A stretch of 64,000 bases of DNA from Marinobacterium halophilum (GCF_003014615.1 NZ_PYGI01000009.1:76473-140472); one strand, 5' to 3'; numbered from the stretch's first letter, positions 7,005-16,588 are shown. A program made the numbers and translations. The notes: generated by a model from the letters alone, not told the origin.

Positions 7005-10000
7005 TTATCCCTCCACCTGGTCGGATTGAGATGAGGCCGGCTGCAGTTGGGTGAAGCGCAGCAGGTAGTGCGGACCACCGGCTTTGGGGCCGGTACCGGA
7101 CAGACCCTGGCCGCCGAACGGCTGCACACCCACGGTGGCACCCACCTGGTTGCGGTTGATGTAGGTGTTACCGACACGGGCACGTGATTCGATGTGCGCT
7201 GCCGTACCTTCGTTACGGGTATGGATACCCAGCGTCAGGCCGTAGCCGCCGTTGTTGATCTGATCGATCACTTTATCCAGATCGCGGGCGTCGTAACGCA
7301 CCAGATGCAGGATAGGACCGAACTGTTCACGGCCGAGTCGCTCAAGGGAGTCGATTTCGAAGGCGGTCGGCGGCACGAAGGTGCCCTGTTCCGCATCGGC
7401 GTGCAGGGGTGTCTGTGCCAGCAGGGTACTGGTGCTGCGCATCTGTTCGATGTACTGCAACAGGTTCTGCTGTGCGCCCTTGTCGATCACGGGGCCGACA
7501 TCGGTGCTGTGCAGGCAGGGGTTGCCGGTTTTTTGTTCGGCCATGGCGCCCTTGAGCAGGTCGATGACGCGGTCGGCGATATCCTTCTGCACGCAGAGTA
7601 CACGCAGGGCCGAGCAACGCTGGCCGGCGGAGGCAAAAGCGGACTGCACCGCATCCTGCACCACCTGTTCCGGCAGCGACGTGGAGTCGATGATCATGGC
7701 GTTCTGGCCACCGGTCTCGGCGATCAGCGGCACCGGCGCACAATCGCGTGCGGCCAGTGTGCGGTTGATCAGGCGAGCGGTTTCGGTGGAACCGGTGAAG
7801 GCTACACCGGCGATGCGTGCATCTGCGGTCAGCGGTCCACCCACTTGGGCACCGGTGCCCGGCAGCAGTTGGATGGCGCTGCCGGGGATACCGGCTTCCA
7901 GCATCATCTCAACGGCACGGCAGGCGATCAGACTGGTCTGCTCGGCCGGCTTGGCGACGACGGTATTACCGGCGGCCAGTGCAGCGGTGACCTGACCGAG
8001 GAAGATCGCCAGCGGGAAGTTCCATGGGCTGATGCAGACGAACACGCCGCGGCCGTCACGAATCAGCTGGTGGGTGTTGCCATCCGCCAATGTGCGCGTC
8101 AGCGGTGCGCTGAACAGGTCGTTGGCCTGCAGGGCATAGTAACGGCAGAAGTCGACGGCCTCGCGGACTTCGTCGATACCGTCCTGAATGGTCTTGCCCG
8201 CTTCCTGATGACAGATGGCCACCAGCTCTTCCAGATTTTCTTCGAGCAGATCGGCAAGGCGCATCAACGCCTGGGTACGGATACCCACCGGTGTGGTGTG
8301 CCAGTCGGCAAAACCGTCGCTGGCAACCTGTACGGCTTCGGCAACGTGCGCGGCTTCGGCGAAGTGAATCTGACCGGTGTGGTGGCGGTGGTCATAGGGC
8401 GCATTGACTGCAACGACGCGACCGGTTTCGATCCGCTGACCGTTGATGATCGGGCCACCCAGCCACTGGTGCTCCAGCCACTGATTCACTTTCTCGCTGA
8501 ATGGCACCCACTCGCAGGCGATCTCGATGTTCGGACCACGGGAGTTGGCGCGCTGCTGGCCGTAGATATCACGCGGCAGTGGGATGTACGGGTTGTGCAA
8601 CGGGTTGCGCTTGTTCAGGGTCAGCCAGGGGTGTTCGATCAGGTCGCTGATCGGGCAGCGGGCATCAACCAGACGGTGAACGAAGGAGCTGTTGGCACCG
8701 TTCTCGAGCAGACGTCGCACCAGGTACGGCAGCAGGTCTTTGTGGTTGCCGACCGGCGCGTAGATACGCACGGCGACGCCAGCCTGTTCCAGTACGCGGT
8801 CATAGAGCGCATCGCCCATGCCGTGCAGACGCTGGAATTCGAACTGGTCATGCTGCGCTTCGGTCATGATGGTGGCGACGGTATGCGCGTTATGACTGGC
8901 GAACTGCGGCCAGATCAGCCCTTTGATATGGTTGCTGAGCAGGAAGCGTGCACAGGCCAGGTAGGCCACATCGGTAGATTCTTTGCGAGTGTAGACCGGG
9001 TAGCCGTCCAGACCTTTCTGCTGGCACAGTTTGATCTCGGAGTCCCAGTAGGCCCCCTTCACCAGACGCATCGGAATCAGGTCACCCTGCTGCTTGGCCA
9101 GTGCTGCCAGCCAGATCAGCACCGGCAGCGCGCGCTTGGAGTACGCCTGAATAACCAGACCAAAACCGCCCCAGCCTTTGCAATCCGGGTGCTGGTACAG
9201 TTTCTGGAACAGCTGCAGTGACAGCTCAAGACGGTCGGCTTCTTCGGCGTCGATGGTGATCGCCACATCCAGCGCACGGGCCTGACGGATCAGCTTGAGC
9301 ACGGTTTCGAACAGCTGTTCCATCACCTGTTCTTCCTGGCCCGGCTCGTAACGCGGGTGCAGGGCAGACAGTTTGATCGAAACGCTGGGTTTCGGGCCCT
9401 TGGCCTTCTTGTCGTGGTAGTTGCCGACAAAGTCGATGGCGCGGCTGTAGTCGTTCAGGTATTTACCGGCATCGGCACGGGTCAGGGCAGCTTCGCCGAG
9501 CATGTCGAAGGAGTAGGTGTAGCCTTTTTCGCGGTAGTTGCTGCCGCGCTTCATCGCTTCGTTGATGCTGCGGCCCAGTACGAACTGGTGCCCCATGATC
9601 TTCATCGCCTGCTGCATCACTTTACGGATCAGCGGCTCGCCCATGCGGTTGACCAGGCGGTTGATGACGCCGGACGGTGTGCCGTCTTCGCGCTCATCCA
9701 TGGAGACGACCTTACCGGTCAGCAACAGGCCCCAGGTGGAGGCGTTGACTAGCAGGGAGTCGGAGTTGCTCAGGTGACTTTTCCAGTCGGCGACGCTGAG
9801 CTTGTCGCGAATCAGGGCATCAGCGGTGTCGGCATCGGGAATACGCATCAGCGCTTCGGCCAGACACATCAACAGAATGCCTTCGCGGGTATCCAGACTG
9901 TATTCCAGCAGCAGGGCATCGATCATGTGGATCGCGCCGTCATCGGCACGCACCTGTTCGATCAGGCGGGTCGCACAGGACTCGGCCGCACGGATCTGCT

Positions 10001-10142
10001 CTGCGCTGGGTTCGGCAAGGGCCATCAGTTCCCTGAGCCAGCGGCTCTCGTCAATGGCGTAAAGCGGGGAGATCTGCTCCCAGAGCGCCGACAGCGGCTG
10101 CTCGATCAATCCCGGATGCAGTGCATCGATCGCTTTGAACAT
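7005..10142 (-). CDS. putA: Bifunctional proline dehydrogenase / glutamate semialdehyde dehydrogenase PutA
   Basis: A 1045-residue enzyme oxidising proline to glutamate in two steps. After a helical arm domain, the FAD proline dehydrogenase barrel covers about residues 180-490 (SIKLSALHPRYE, RLVKGAYWDSEI, ATHNAHT-like SHNAHTVATI). The NAD aldehyde dehydrogenase covers about 570-1030, with FVCISPWNFPLAIFLGQV, the general base in AETGGQNAMI and the nucleophile in SAGQRCSALRVL. There is no N-terminal ribbon-helix-helix domain, so it should not repress its own operon. The protein stops soon after GPHYLLRF, lacking the C-terminal domain and final motif, which are encoded by the next gene. ATG 10142 is preferred over 10148 because GAGGA lies only two bases before the latter but eight before the former. 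An AraC-type regulator lies just upstream. Confidence 0.97.
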   Translation of the reverse strand: MFKAIDALHPGLIEQPLSALWEQISPLYAIDESRWLRELMALAEPSAEQIRAAESCATRLIEQVRADDGAIHMIDALLLEYSLDTREGILLMCLAEALMRIPDADTADALIRDKLSVADWKSHLSNSDSLLVNASTWGLLLTGKVVSMDEREDGTPSGVINRLVNRMGEPLIRKVMQQAMKIMGHQFVLGRSINEAMKRGSNYREKGYTYSFDMLGEAALTRADAGKYLNDYSRAIDFVGNYHDKKAKGPKPSVSIKLSALHPRYEPGQEEQVMEQLFETVLKLIRQARALDVAITIDAEEADRLELSLQLFQKLYQHPDCKGWGGFGLVIQAYSKRALPVLIWLAALAKQQGDLIPMRLVKGAYWDSEIKLCQQKGLDGYPVYTRKESTDVAYLACARFLLSNHIKGLIWPQFASHNAHTVATIMTEAQHDQFEFQRLHGMGDALYDRVLEQAGVAVRIYAPVGNHKDLLPYLVRRLLENGANSSFVHRLVDARCPISDLIEHPWLTLNKRNPLHNPYIPLPRDIYGQQRANSRGPNIEIACEWVPFSEKVNQWLEHQWLGGPIINGQRIETGRVVAVNAPYDHRHHTGQIHFAEAAHVAEAVQVASDGFADWHTTPVGIRTQALMRLADLLEENLEELVAICHQEAGKTIQDGIDEVREAVDFCRYYALQANDLFSAPLTRTLADGNTHQLIRDGRGVFVCISPWNFPLAIFLGQVTAALAAGNTVVAKPAEQTSLIACRAVEMMLEAGIPGSAIQLLPGTGAQVGGPLTADARIAGVAFTGSTETARLINRTLAARDCAPVPLIAETGGQNAMIIDSTSLPEQVVQDAVQSAFASAGQRCSALRVLCVQKDIADRVIDLLKGAMAEQKTGNPCLHSTDVGPVIDKGAQQNLLQYIEQMRSTSTLLAQTPLHADAEQGTFVPPTAFEIDSLERLGREQFGPILHLVRYDARDLDKVIDQINNGGYGLTLGIHTRNEGTAAHIESRARVGNTYINRNQVGATVGVQPFGGQGLSGTGPKAGGPHYLLRFTQLQPASSQSDQVEG

Positions 10143-10282
10143 AGACATTTCCTCAACTCTTCCGCAGGTGTCAAGCTGCCGGGGGGCAGGTGGGCACCTT
10201 GGGGTTTTGCCGGTTCAGAGAGCAGGATTGCCCACTGAGGCGGCATTTAATAACAGCCGTTGCGGAGCGGTCTTGTCAGGTT

Positions 10283-11074
10283 CTACGAATCTTTTGCACG
10301 ATCCTCCGAGGGAAGGTCGCTCCGCTGACGCCGGAACTGTGCCGGTGATACCTCGAAACGCTGACTGAAGGCGCGTGTCAGCGCACTTTGGTTGCAAAAA
10401 CCGAAGCGACCGGCCAATTGTGCGATCGAGTCGGGAGCGTGGACTAAAGCATGACGTACGGCATGTAAACGACGTTCACTGACGTACTGGCTGGGGGTTG
10501 CGCCGGTCTGGTCACGGAAGCGGGCGAAGAACTGACTGCTACTGAGACAGAACAGGCCCGCCAGTTCATCGACCGGCAGTCGGCGGTCCATATGCATATC
10601 AATATAGTCGTCGAGCAGCTCCAGGTTGAGTTTGCCCTGAATGCGTGCCGGCAGCGCATGATCCAGCTGGCGCTGCAGGGCGCAGATCAGGGTATTGCTG
10701 CAGGCTTCCTGCAACAGTGGATCATGTGGGCTGTAGTCGATCTCCCGGCTGAGTGAACGCAGCAGCAGTTGCAGTTCGGGCGGACAATGAAAATAGCTGG
10801 CCTGCTGGAATAGTCGATCAATGCGCTCCTGTTGCTGGCGGTCATGACTTTCGGTGGGCAGGTCGAGTACCAGAATGCGGTTATCGCCCAGACCGCTGAA
10901 TACATGGTCGGTGGCGCAGGGCACCAGACAGCCGTGGCCGATGCGCACTTCACGACTGCGTCCAGCCAGTTCAAAGGCAGTATCGCCCTCCAGGCCGAAT
11001 ACCAGCTGATGGTGTTGATGGTCGTGATGGTCGGCCGAGGTCGGCAAGCTGACAACTTTTGTGCTGCGGGTCAT
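10283..11074 (-). CDS. AraC-family regulator of the proline locus (PruR-like candidate)
   Basis: A 263-residue transcription factor. The N-terminal part is a cupin-like sensor (HQLVFGLEGDTAFELAGR with a His-rich start HHDHQHH at about 14-22, then GHGCLVPCATDHVF). The C-terminal 100 residues contain the two helix-turn-helices (VDELAGLFCLSSSQFFARFR; SIAQLAGRFGFCNQSALTRAF). It is read in the same direction as putA and ends 140 bp before it. Because this PutA has no DNA-binding domain, a separate proline-responsive activator is expected; in Pseudomonas aeruginosa that role is played by the AraC-type PruR. ATG 11074 is chosen because the cupin starts soon after; the open frame extends further but without homology-like sequence. 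The regulatory target is inferred from position. Confidence 0.85.
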   Translation of the reverse strand: MTRSTKVVSLPTSADHHDHQHHQLVFGLEGDTAFELAGRSREVRIGHGCLVPCATDHVFSGLGDNRILVLDLPTESHDRQQQERIDRLFQQASYFHCPPELQLLLRSLSREIDYSPHDPLLQEACSNTLICALQRQLDHALPARIQGKLNLELLDDYIDMHMDRRLPVDELAGLFCLSSSQFFARFRDQTGATPSQYVSERRLHAVRHALVHAPDSIAQLAGRFGFCNQSALTRAFSQRFEVSPAQFRRQRSDLPSEDRAKDS

Positions 11075-11228
11075 GGGCAGTGGTAACCGGGTTGGCGTGG
11101 TTAGGGTTAACCTTAGTCTACTAATTATACAGCGCAAGCCGGGCGATGTGATCAGGCGGAGCGCATTTGCCTGCTTTACCGGTTACAATAGCGCCAAATA
11201 AACACCTACCTACAGGATAGATGGCGAG

Positions 11229-12293
11229 ATGGCTGAACTGAAAAACGATCGCTTTCTGCGTGCCCTGCTGCGCGAACCGGTCGATGTAACCCCGGTCTGG
11301 ATGATGCGTCAGGCAGGCCGCTATCTGCCGGAGTACCGGGCCACCCGCGCCCAGGCCGGTGATTTTCTGAGTCTGTGCAAGAACCGTGAACTGGCGTGCG
11401 AAGTCACTCTGCAGCCGCTGGAACGTTACGATCTGGATGCGGCGATCCTGTTCTCGGACATTCTGACCATTCCCGATGCCATGGGGCTGGGCCTTTATTT
11501 TGAACAGGGCGAAGGGCCGCGTTTCAAGAAGGTCCTTCGTACCGCAAACGATGTGGCTGATTTGCCGATCCCGGATGCGGCCAACGATCTGGATTACGTG
11601 ATGGCGGCGGTCAGCGAAATTCGGGGTGCGTTGTCTGGCCGTGTACCCTTGATCGGTTTCTCCGGCAGCCCCTGGACACTGGCGACCTATATGGTCGAAG
11701 GCGGCTCCAGCAAGGATTTCCGTCACATCAAGAAGATGATGTATGCCACCCCCGAGGTGATGCATGCGCTGCTGGACAAGCTGGCACAGTCGGTGACCAC
11801 CTACCTGAACGAGCAGATCCGTTCCGGTGCCCAGGCGGTACAGATTTTCGATACCTGGGGGGGCGTGCTCAGCGGTCCCATGTACAAGGAGTTCTCGCTC
11901 AAGTACATGCAGCAGATCGTCAATGGTCTGATCCGCGAACATGACGGCCGTCGTGTGCCGGTGATTCTGTTCACCAAAAATGGTGGCCAGTGGCTGGAAA
12001 CCATGGCCGAGGTCGGTGCCGACGCACTGGGTCTGGACTGGACCACCAATATCGACGACGCCCGTCGCCGCGTCGGTGACCAGGTCGCCCTGCAGGGCAA
12101 CATGGACCCGAGCGTGCTGTACGCCCCGGCTGATCGCATCCGTACGGAAGTGGGTGATATTCTGGCCCGTTTCGGCAATGGCAACGGCCATGTGTTCAAT
12201 CTGGGCCACGGCATTCACCAGTTTGTCGATCCTGAAAGCGCCAAGATCTTCGTCGATGCGGTGCATGAGCTAAGCGCTCAGTATCACCGCTAA
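11229..12293 (+). CDS. hemE: Uroporphyrinogen decarboxylase
   Basis: A 354-residue cytoplasmic enzyme of haem synthesis that converts uroporphyrinogen III to coproporphyrinogen III. The N-terminal signature [19 protein letters not shown] (substrate-binding Arg) is intact, as are the aspartate in [13 protein letters not shown] and the second signature [17 protein letters not shown]. Family length is normal. The start ATG follows ACAGGATAGATGGCGAG. It is divergent from the put regulator, with a 154-bp gap containing an A/T-rich candidate -10 (TATACA, 11126-11131) and the palindrome GGTTAACC. Confidence 0.97.
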   Translation: MAELKNDRFLRALLREPVDVTPVWMMRQAGRYLPEYRATRAQAGDFLSLCKNRELACEVTLQPLERYDLDAAILFSDILTIPDAMGLGLYFEQGEGPRFKKVLRTANDVADLPIPDAANDLDYVMAAVSEIRGALSGRVPLIGFSGSPWTLATYMVEGGSSKDFRHIKKMMYATPEVMHALLDKLAQSVTTYLNEQIRSGAQAVQIFDTWGGVLSGPMYKEFSLKYMQQIVNGLIREHDGRRVPVILFTKNGGQWLETMAEVGADALGLDWTTNIDDARRRVGDQVALQGNMDPSVLYAPADRIRTEVGDILARFGNGNGHVFNLGHGIHQFVDPESAKIFVDAVHELSAQYHR

Positions 12294-12319
12294 GGCACTC
12301 GTTTATCGAGTGAGTCTGA

Positions 12320-12348
12320 CAGGCAGCGGTGTGATCCATCGCTGCCTG
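12320..12348 (+). terminator. Hairpin after hemE
   Basis: CAGGCAGCG pairs with CGCTGCCTG around an 11-base loop, followed by TGTTGTTTCT. A smaller hairpin, ACTCG / CGAGT, precedes it. Probably a moderate intrinsic terminator between hemE and the carbonic anhydrase gene. Confidence 0.65.
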
Positions 12349-12371
12349 TGTTGTTTCTACGGACGAATACC

Positions 12372-13034
12372 ATGAAAAAACTGTCAAACCTCTTTGCCAA
12401 CAATCGTAGCTGGTCCGATCGCTTGCGCGAGCAGGACCCGACGTTCTTCCCGACGCTGGCGGGCCAGCAGGCGCCGGAATACCTGTGGATCGGCTGCTCC
12501 GACAGTCGAGTGCCGGCCAACGAAATTGTGGATCTGCTGCCGGGTGAGTTGTTCGTTCACCGTAACGTTTCCAACATCGTTGTACATACCGACATGAACT
12601 GCCTGTCGGTACTGCAATATGCGGTTGAAGTGCTCAAGGTAAAGCATGTGATGGTGGTCGGGCATTACGGTTGCGGCGGCGTGCGGGCGGCCTTGGAGCA
12701 GAAGTCACACGGCCTGATTGATAACTGGCTGCGCAACATCCGTGACGTGTATTACAAGCACCGTGCGTTGGTGGGGCCCTGGAAGGATACCCCGCAGCAG
12801 GTCGATATGATGTGCGAACTGAACGCAGTGGAGCAGGCCTACAATGTCTGCAACACCACCATTGTGCAGAACGCCTGGAATCGCGGCCAGGAGCTGAGCA
12901 TCCATGGCTGGGTCTACAGCTTGAAGAATGGTCGTCTGACCGATCTGGAGTTCTGTGCCGACGGTACGGAAAATGCCGAGGCTGAGTTGCATCAGGCGAT
13001 TAACCGTGTCGAGTCTACGCGCGCATTCAGCTAA
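12372..13034 (+). CDS. can: Beta-class carbonic anhydrase
   Basis: A 220-residue enzyme catalysing reversible hydration of CO2. It carries the zinc and catalytic residues of the beta class: CSDSRVPANE (first Cys and the Asp-Arg dyad) near residue 42, and the His and Cys in GHYGCGGVRAA near residue 100. Length and the N-terminus (MKKLSNLFANNRSW) match E. coli Can. ATG 12372 is chosen over an upstream in-frame TTG at 12348, which lies inside the terminator hairpin. It appears monocistronic, with a strong terminator 16 bases after its stop. Confidence 0.95.
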   Translation: MKKLSNLFANNRSWSDRLREQDPTFFPTLAGQQAPEYLWIGCSDSRVPANEIVDLLPGELFVHRNVSNIVVHTDMNCLSVLQYAVEVLKVKHVMVVGHYGCGGVRAALEQKSHGLIDNWLRNIRDVYYKHRALVGPWKDTPQQVDMMCELNAVEQAYNVCNTTIVQNAWNRGQELSIHGWVYSLKNGRLTDLEFCADGTENAEAELHQAINRVESTRAFS

Positions 13035-13049
13035 ACTCGCGGCAACATG

Positions 13050-13076
13050 AAAAAGCCCTCATCGTGAGGGCTTTTT
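13050..13076. terminator. Bidirectional rho-independent terminator
   Basis: AAAAAGCCCTC / GAGGGCTTTTT with a 5-base loop; A-tract on one side and T-tract on the other, between the convergent can and yeiH-like genes. Confidence 0.92.
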
Positions 13077-13112
13077 GCGTTATGGGGACTTGATCAGCGT
13101 TGGATGAGCATC

Positions 13113-14147
13113 CTAGCTTAACAGCAGCGTCATTGCGGTACCGCCGACCAGCAGCAGTACAAATAACAGTGCGCCCAGTGCCATCGGCTTCCAGCCCGCT
13201 GCGCGGATGGCGCTGAGGCGGGTAGCGAAGCCCAGTGCGGCCATCGCCATGGCCAGGAACAGCTGGTCCAGCTGATGCAGCGCGGCCAGCACGGCCTCGG
13301 GCAGCAGTTGATAGCTGTTGACCAGCGGCAGCAACATGAATACCAGTGCAAACCAGGGGATCGGCAGTTTGCGTGTACCGGTATCCTGCGTGTCATCGCG
13401 GCCGAACAGCTGGCTCAGCACCAGTAGTACCGGCACCAGCAGCATCACCCGCATCAGTTTGGTGACCACGGCGGTATGTGCGGCGTCGGCGGGCAGGGTG
13501 GCGGCGATGGCGGTGACCTGTGCCACTTCATGGGTGGTGGCACCGACCAACCGACCGAAGGCGACATCGCCCTGCTGGAACAGGGCCTGTACCCACTCCT
13601 GGGTGAACAGCCACGGGTAGAGCAGCATGGCGGCACTGCCGAACAGCACGACGGTCGCGATGGCAACCGGTACCGCCTGCTGGCGAGCACGAATGGTAGG
13701 GGCGCTGGCCAGCACGGCCGCGGCACCGCAGATGGCACTGCCTGCGCCGATCAGCACGGCGGTGCGCGCATCCAGTTTGAGCCAGCGAATGCCGACCCAG
13801 GCGGCGGTGGCCAGAATGCCCACCACGATGACCAGGTCGATCAGCAGCGCATTCAGGCCCGCGCTTTGCAGATCGGTAAAGCTGATGCGCAGGCCGTAGA
13901 GGATGATGCCTGCGCGCAGCAGGTAGTGACGGCTGAACTGCAATCCTGTCTCGCTGTGCTGTTCGATCGGTGCGGTGGTGAAATGGCCGGCAATAATGCC
14001 CAGCAGCATTGCCAGCGTCAGAGGACCGATAATACCGAGACCGGGTACCGGCAATTGCGCCAGCAGCAGGGCGGCCAAGCTCAGTCCCAGAGTCAGCGCC
14101 AGTCCGGGCAGTAACGGGGTTGGATTCAAACGCTGTATGGCTGTCAT
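13113..14147 (-). CDS. yeiH: YeiH-family (UPF0324) putative membrane exporter
   Basis: A 344-residue inner-membrane protein with about ten hydrophobic segments. It fits the YeiH family, annotated as putative sulfate exporters. Typical blocks are LTLAMLLGIIAGHF, LLRAGIILYGLRISFTDL, VLIGAGSAICGAAAVLA and GATTHEVAQVTA. The start ATG is preceded by GGGAGGTG. It is divergent from a LysR-type gene, the same arrangement as yeiH/yeiE in E. coli, so that regulator probably controls it. The substrate is not established; a sulfur compound is plausible, with metY next door. Confidence 0.9.
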   Translation of the reverse strand: MTAIQRLNPTPLLPGLALTLGLSLAALLLAQLPVPGLGIIGPLTLAMLLGIIAGHFTTAPIEQHSETGLQFSRHYLLRAGIILYGLRISFTDLQSAGLNALLIDLVIVVGILATAAWVGIRWLKLDARTAVLIGAGSAICGAAAVLASAPTIRARQQAVPVAIATVVLFGSAAMLLYPWLFTQEWVQALFQQGDVAFGRLVGATTHEVAQVTAIAATLPADAAHTAVVTKLMRVMLLVPVLLVLSQLFGRDDTQDTGTRKLPIPWFALVFMLLPLVNSYQLLPEAVLAALHQLDQLFLAMAMAALGFATRLSAIRAAGWKPMALGALLFVLLLVGGTAMTLLLS

Positions 14148-14269
14148 GGGGCACCTCCCTCTAAATCAATGAAGGCACTTTAATGCTTTTGGTTATAAGT
14201 TTAAAACGGATTGATTTGGTATTATTAACCAGTTTTATCGATAGATAAGTATATTCAAGGGAGGTGGCC
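14148..14269. promoter_or_regulatory. Divergent yeiH / LysR control region
   Basis: A 122-bp A/T-rich spacer that must hold both promoters. It includes the near-palindrome GGTATTATTAACC (about 14218-14230), with the T-N11-A spacing favoured by LysR-type regulators, and AAGGGAGGTGG as the ribosome site of the regulator. The operator assignment is inferred from shape and position only. Confidence 0.4.
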
Positions 14270-15109
14270 ATGTTGTCCTTGCGTCAGCTGGAAGTGTTTC
14301 TGGCCGTGATCGAAACCGGTTCGACTACCCGTGCTGCCGAGGCGGTGGCGTTGTCACAATCAGCGGCCAGTAATGCACTGACCGAGCTGGAGTCGCGTCT
14401 GGGCGAGCGCCTGTTTGATCGAGTCGGTAAACGGTTGGTGCTCAATGCCAGCGGACGCGCTCTGCAGCCACGCGCACTGTTATTGCTGACACAGGCCCGT
14501 GATGCGGAGACGCTGTTCCGTCACGGCGGTGGCCAATTAAAAGTGGGGGCCAGTACGACCATCGGCAACTATCTGCTGCCGCGCCTGCTGGGTGCCGCTG
14601 ATGGCGTGCTGCCCTGTGAGCGGATCGATATTGCCAATACTGACGAGATAGCGGAGCGCATGCTCCGGTTTGAACTGGATCTGGGGCTGGTGGAAGGGCG
14701 GACCTTGCATCCTGATCTACTGATGGAGCCCTGGCGGCAGGATGAGATGGTGATTGTGGCGGCCCCGCAGTATGAGGGTGCGGTCTTGGCGGCATTGCCC
14801 TGGATCATGCGGGAAGCCGGTTCGGGTACGCGCCGGGTGGTGGAGCAGGATGTGCTCAGTGATCTACCGGTGATTCGGCCGGTGCTGGAGCTGGGCAGTT
14901 CCGAGGCGATTCACAACGCCGTACGGGCGGGGCTGGGCGTCAGTTGCCTGTCCCGACATGTGGTCGAGCAGTCGTTGCAAAGCGGTGAGCTGGTCGTACT
15001 GGCACCGGAGCGCAGTATCCGTCGCCAGCTCTATCTGCTACGCCACCGCCAGCGGCCGGACACCGCGGCGGTGGCGCGTTTTCTGGCGCTCTGTGCGCCA
15101 GAGAATTGA
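14270..15109 (+). CDS. LysR-family regulator (YeiE-like)
   Basis: A 279-residue regulator. The winged helix-turn-helix is at residues 3-60 (LRQLEVFLAVIETGSTTRAA, ALSQSAASNALTELE, GERLFDR). A periplasmic-binding-like effector domain begins with LKVGASTTIGNYLLPRLLG, the phrase also seen in CysB/YeiE-like proteins. ATG 14270 is chosen because GGAGG lies five bases before it, although a GTG two codons upstream is also possible. It is divergent from the yeiH-like gene and likely activates it. Its 3' end lies three bases from that of the convergent metY. Confidence 0.9.
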   Translation: MLSLRQLEVFLAVIETGSTTRAAEAVALSQSAASNALTELESRLGERLFDRVGKRLVLNASGRALQPRALLLLTQARDAETLFRHGGGQLKVGASTTIGNYLLPRLLGAADGVLPCERIDIANTDEIAERMLRFELDLGLVEGRTLHPDLLMEPWRQDEMVIVAAPQYEGAVLAALPWIMREAGSGTRRVVEQDVLSDLPVIRPVLELGSSEAIHNAVRAGLGVSCLSRHVVEQSLQSGELVVLAPERSIRRQLYLLRHRQRPDTAAVARFLALCAPEN

Positions 15110-15112
15110 GGC

Positions 15113-16390
15113 TTATTGTACGCTTAGCGCCAGCGCCTGATCCAGATCGGCAATCAGGTCATCGATATGCTCGATACCGATCGACAGGCGTACCATCTCC
15201 GGCGATACACCGGCAGATTTAAGCTCTTCGTCGTTGAGCTGGCGGTGCGTGGTTTCCGCCGGGATGGAGGCCAGTGACTTGCAGTCGCCGATGTTGACCA
15301 GACGCAGGAAGATCTGCAGCGCATCATAGAAGGTGCGCGTGCCGTCACGTCCGGACTTCAGGCCGAAGCTGAGGATGCCGGAGGCCTTGCCGCCCATGTA
15401 TTTCTGCGCCAGAGCATGGTCCTTGTGGCTTTCCAGACCGGCATAGTTGACCCAGACCACTTCCGGATGGTTTTCCAGATATTCCGCAACCGTCTGTGCG
15501 TTTGCGCAGATGCGCTCCATACGCAGCGACAGCGTTTCCAGCCCCTGCAGCAGCATGAAGGCGTTCATCGGTGACAGGGCTGCGCCCATGTTACGCAGCG
15601 GTACTACGCGGGCGCGACCGATAAAGGCAGCGGGGCCAAAGGCTTCGGTGTAGACCACGCCATGGTAGGACACGTCCGGTTCGTTGAGCAGCGGGAAGCG
15701 GTCCTTGTGCTCGGCCCAGGGGAAGTTGCCGGAATCGATAATCACGCCGCCAACGGTGGTGCCGTGGCCGCCGATGTATTTGGTCGCCGAGGTAACGATG
15801 ATGTCGGCACCCTGTTCGATCGGACGCCACAATGCCGGGCTGGGCACGGTGTTGTCGACCACCAGCGGTACGCCGTGACGGTGGGCGATTTCGGCCAGTT
15901 TTTCGATATCGGCGATGCCGCCGGACGGATTGCCGACTGACTCGCAGTAGATCGCTTTGGTGCGGTCGTCGATCTTGCTTTCCAGCGCGGCGAAATCATC
16001 CATGCGCACAAAGCGCACGTCCAGACCCTGGCGCGGCAGCGTGTGCGCGAACAGGTTATAGGTGCCGCCGTAGAGTTCGCTGGTGGAGACGATGTTGTCA
16101 CCGGCCTCTGCCAGCGTCTGCAGGGTGTAGGTGATCGCAGCCATGCCGGACGCTACCGCCAGCGCGGCCACACCGCCTTCCAGTGCCGCGACGCGCTTTT
16201 CCAGTACATCGGTGGTCGGGTTCATGATGCGGGTGTAGATATTGCCCGGTACCTTGAGGTCGAACAGGTCGGCACCGTGTTGGGCATCATCAAACGCGTA
16301 GGATGTGGTCTGGTAGATGGGAACGGCGGCGGACTTGGTGGTCGGGTCCGTCTCGTAGCCGGCGTGCAGCGCAAGCGTTTCCAGTTTCAT
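15113..16390 (-). CDS. metY: O-acetylhomoserine sulfhydrylase (aminocarboxypropyltransferase)
   Basis: A 425-residue PLP enzyme of the Cys/Met metabolism family, which forms homocysteine from O-acetylhomoserine and sulfide. Visible features: LALHAGYETDPTTKSAAVPI at the N-terminus, the tyrosine and arginine of NIYTRIMNPTTDVLEKR, and the PLP lysine in TSATKYIGGHGTTVGG (near residue 210). The about 425-residue length and the long C-terminal insert favour MetY over MetB or MetC (about 390). AAGGAT precedes the ATG by five bases. The next gene in the same direction is more than 280 bp away, across a decayed insertion-sequence junction. Confidence 0.95.
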   Translation of the reverse strand: MKLETLALHAGYETDPTTKSAAVPIYQTTSYAFDDAQHGADLFDLKVPGNIYTRIMNPTTDVLEKRVAALEGGVAALAVASGMAAITYTLQTLAEAGDNIVSTSELYGGTYNLFAHTLPRQGLDVRFVRMDDFAALESKIDDRTKAIYCESVGNPSGGIADIEKLAEIAHRHGVPLVVDNTVPSPALWRPIEQGADIIVTSATKYIGGHGTTVGGVIIDSGNFPWAEHKDRFPLLNEPDVSYHGVVYTEAFGPAAFIGRARVVPLRNMGAALSPMNAFMLLQGLETLSLRMERICANAQTVAEYLENHPEVVWVNYAGLESHKDHALAQKYMGGKASGILSFGLKSGRDGTRTFYDALQIFLRLVNIGDCKSLASIPAETTHRQLNDEELKSAGVSPEMVRLSIGIEHIDDLIADLDQALALSVQ

Positions 16391-16509
16391 AATCTATCCT
16401 TTGTGTTGTTCTTGAGCGTAGTGTGCATTCTAGCACTAGAGAGAGGTGGTACAGGGGGGAAGTGTCCCCGGCTGCGCATGACAGCCGAGTAAGATGAGGG
16501 AATTTTGAC

Positions 16510-16588
16510 TTACACTAGCAGATCGTGAGCGCCTCCTGCGCCAACCAGTTTAATCGGCTCATCGGTTTCTACCATAATGTCCTTGTAG
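16510..16588 (-). pseudogene. Remnant of a second type I secreted protein: C-terminal tail only
   Basis: Read on the minus strand this gives KDIMVETDEPIKLVGAGG followed by AHDLLV and a TAA stop (16512-16510). It aligns closely with the last residues of the 4264-residue protein (NDVAEAGEPITLVGAGG, VHELVF). DNA similarity is also clear over CTGCGCCAACCAGT and ATCGGCTCA. Nothing of the upstream gene remains: at 16589 the sequence switches to an IS3-type fragment. It is the scar of a lost or rearranged paralogue of the giant gene. Confidence 0.8.

Noticed and set aside
7000..7010. The putA split as a plain frameshift mutation or sequencing error
   Set aside because: The second frame has its own ATG with GGAGGG at ideal spacing, and PutA ends with a normal stop at a domain boundary. 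An error cannot be fully excluded without other genomes.
7194..9221. A 675-codon open frame on the plus strand
   Set aside because: It is antisense to putA, where the GC-rich third positions keep the opposite frame open. Its translation is repetitive and matches nothing recognisable.
11121..12266. A 381-codon frame opposite hemE
   Set aside because: Shadow of hemE; no motifs and no ribosome site.
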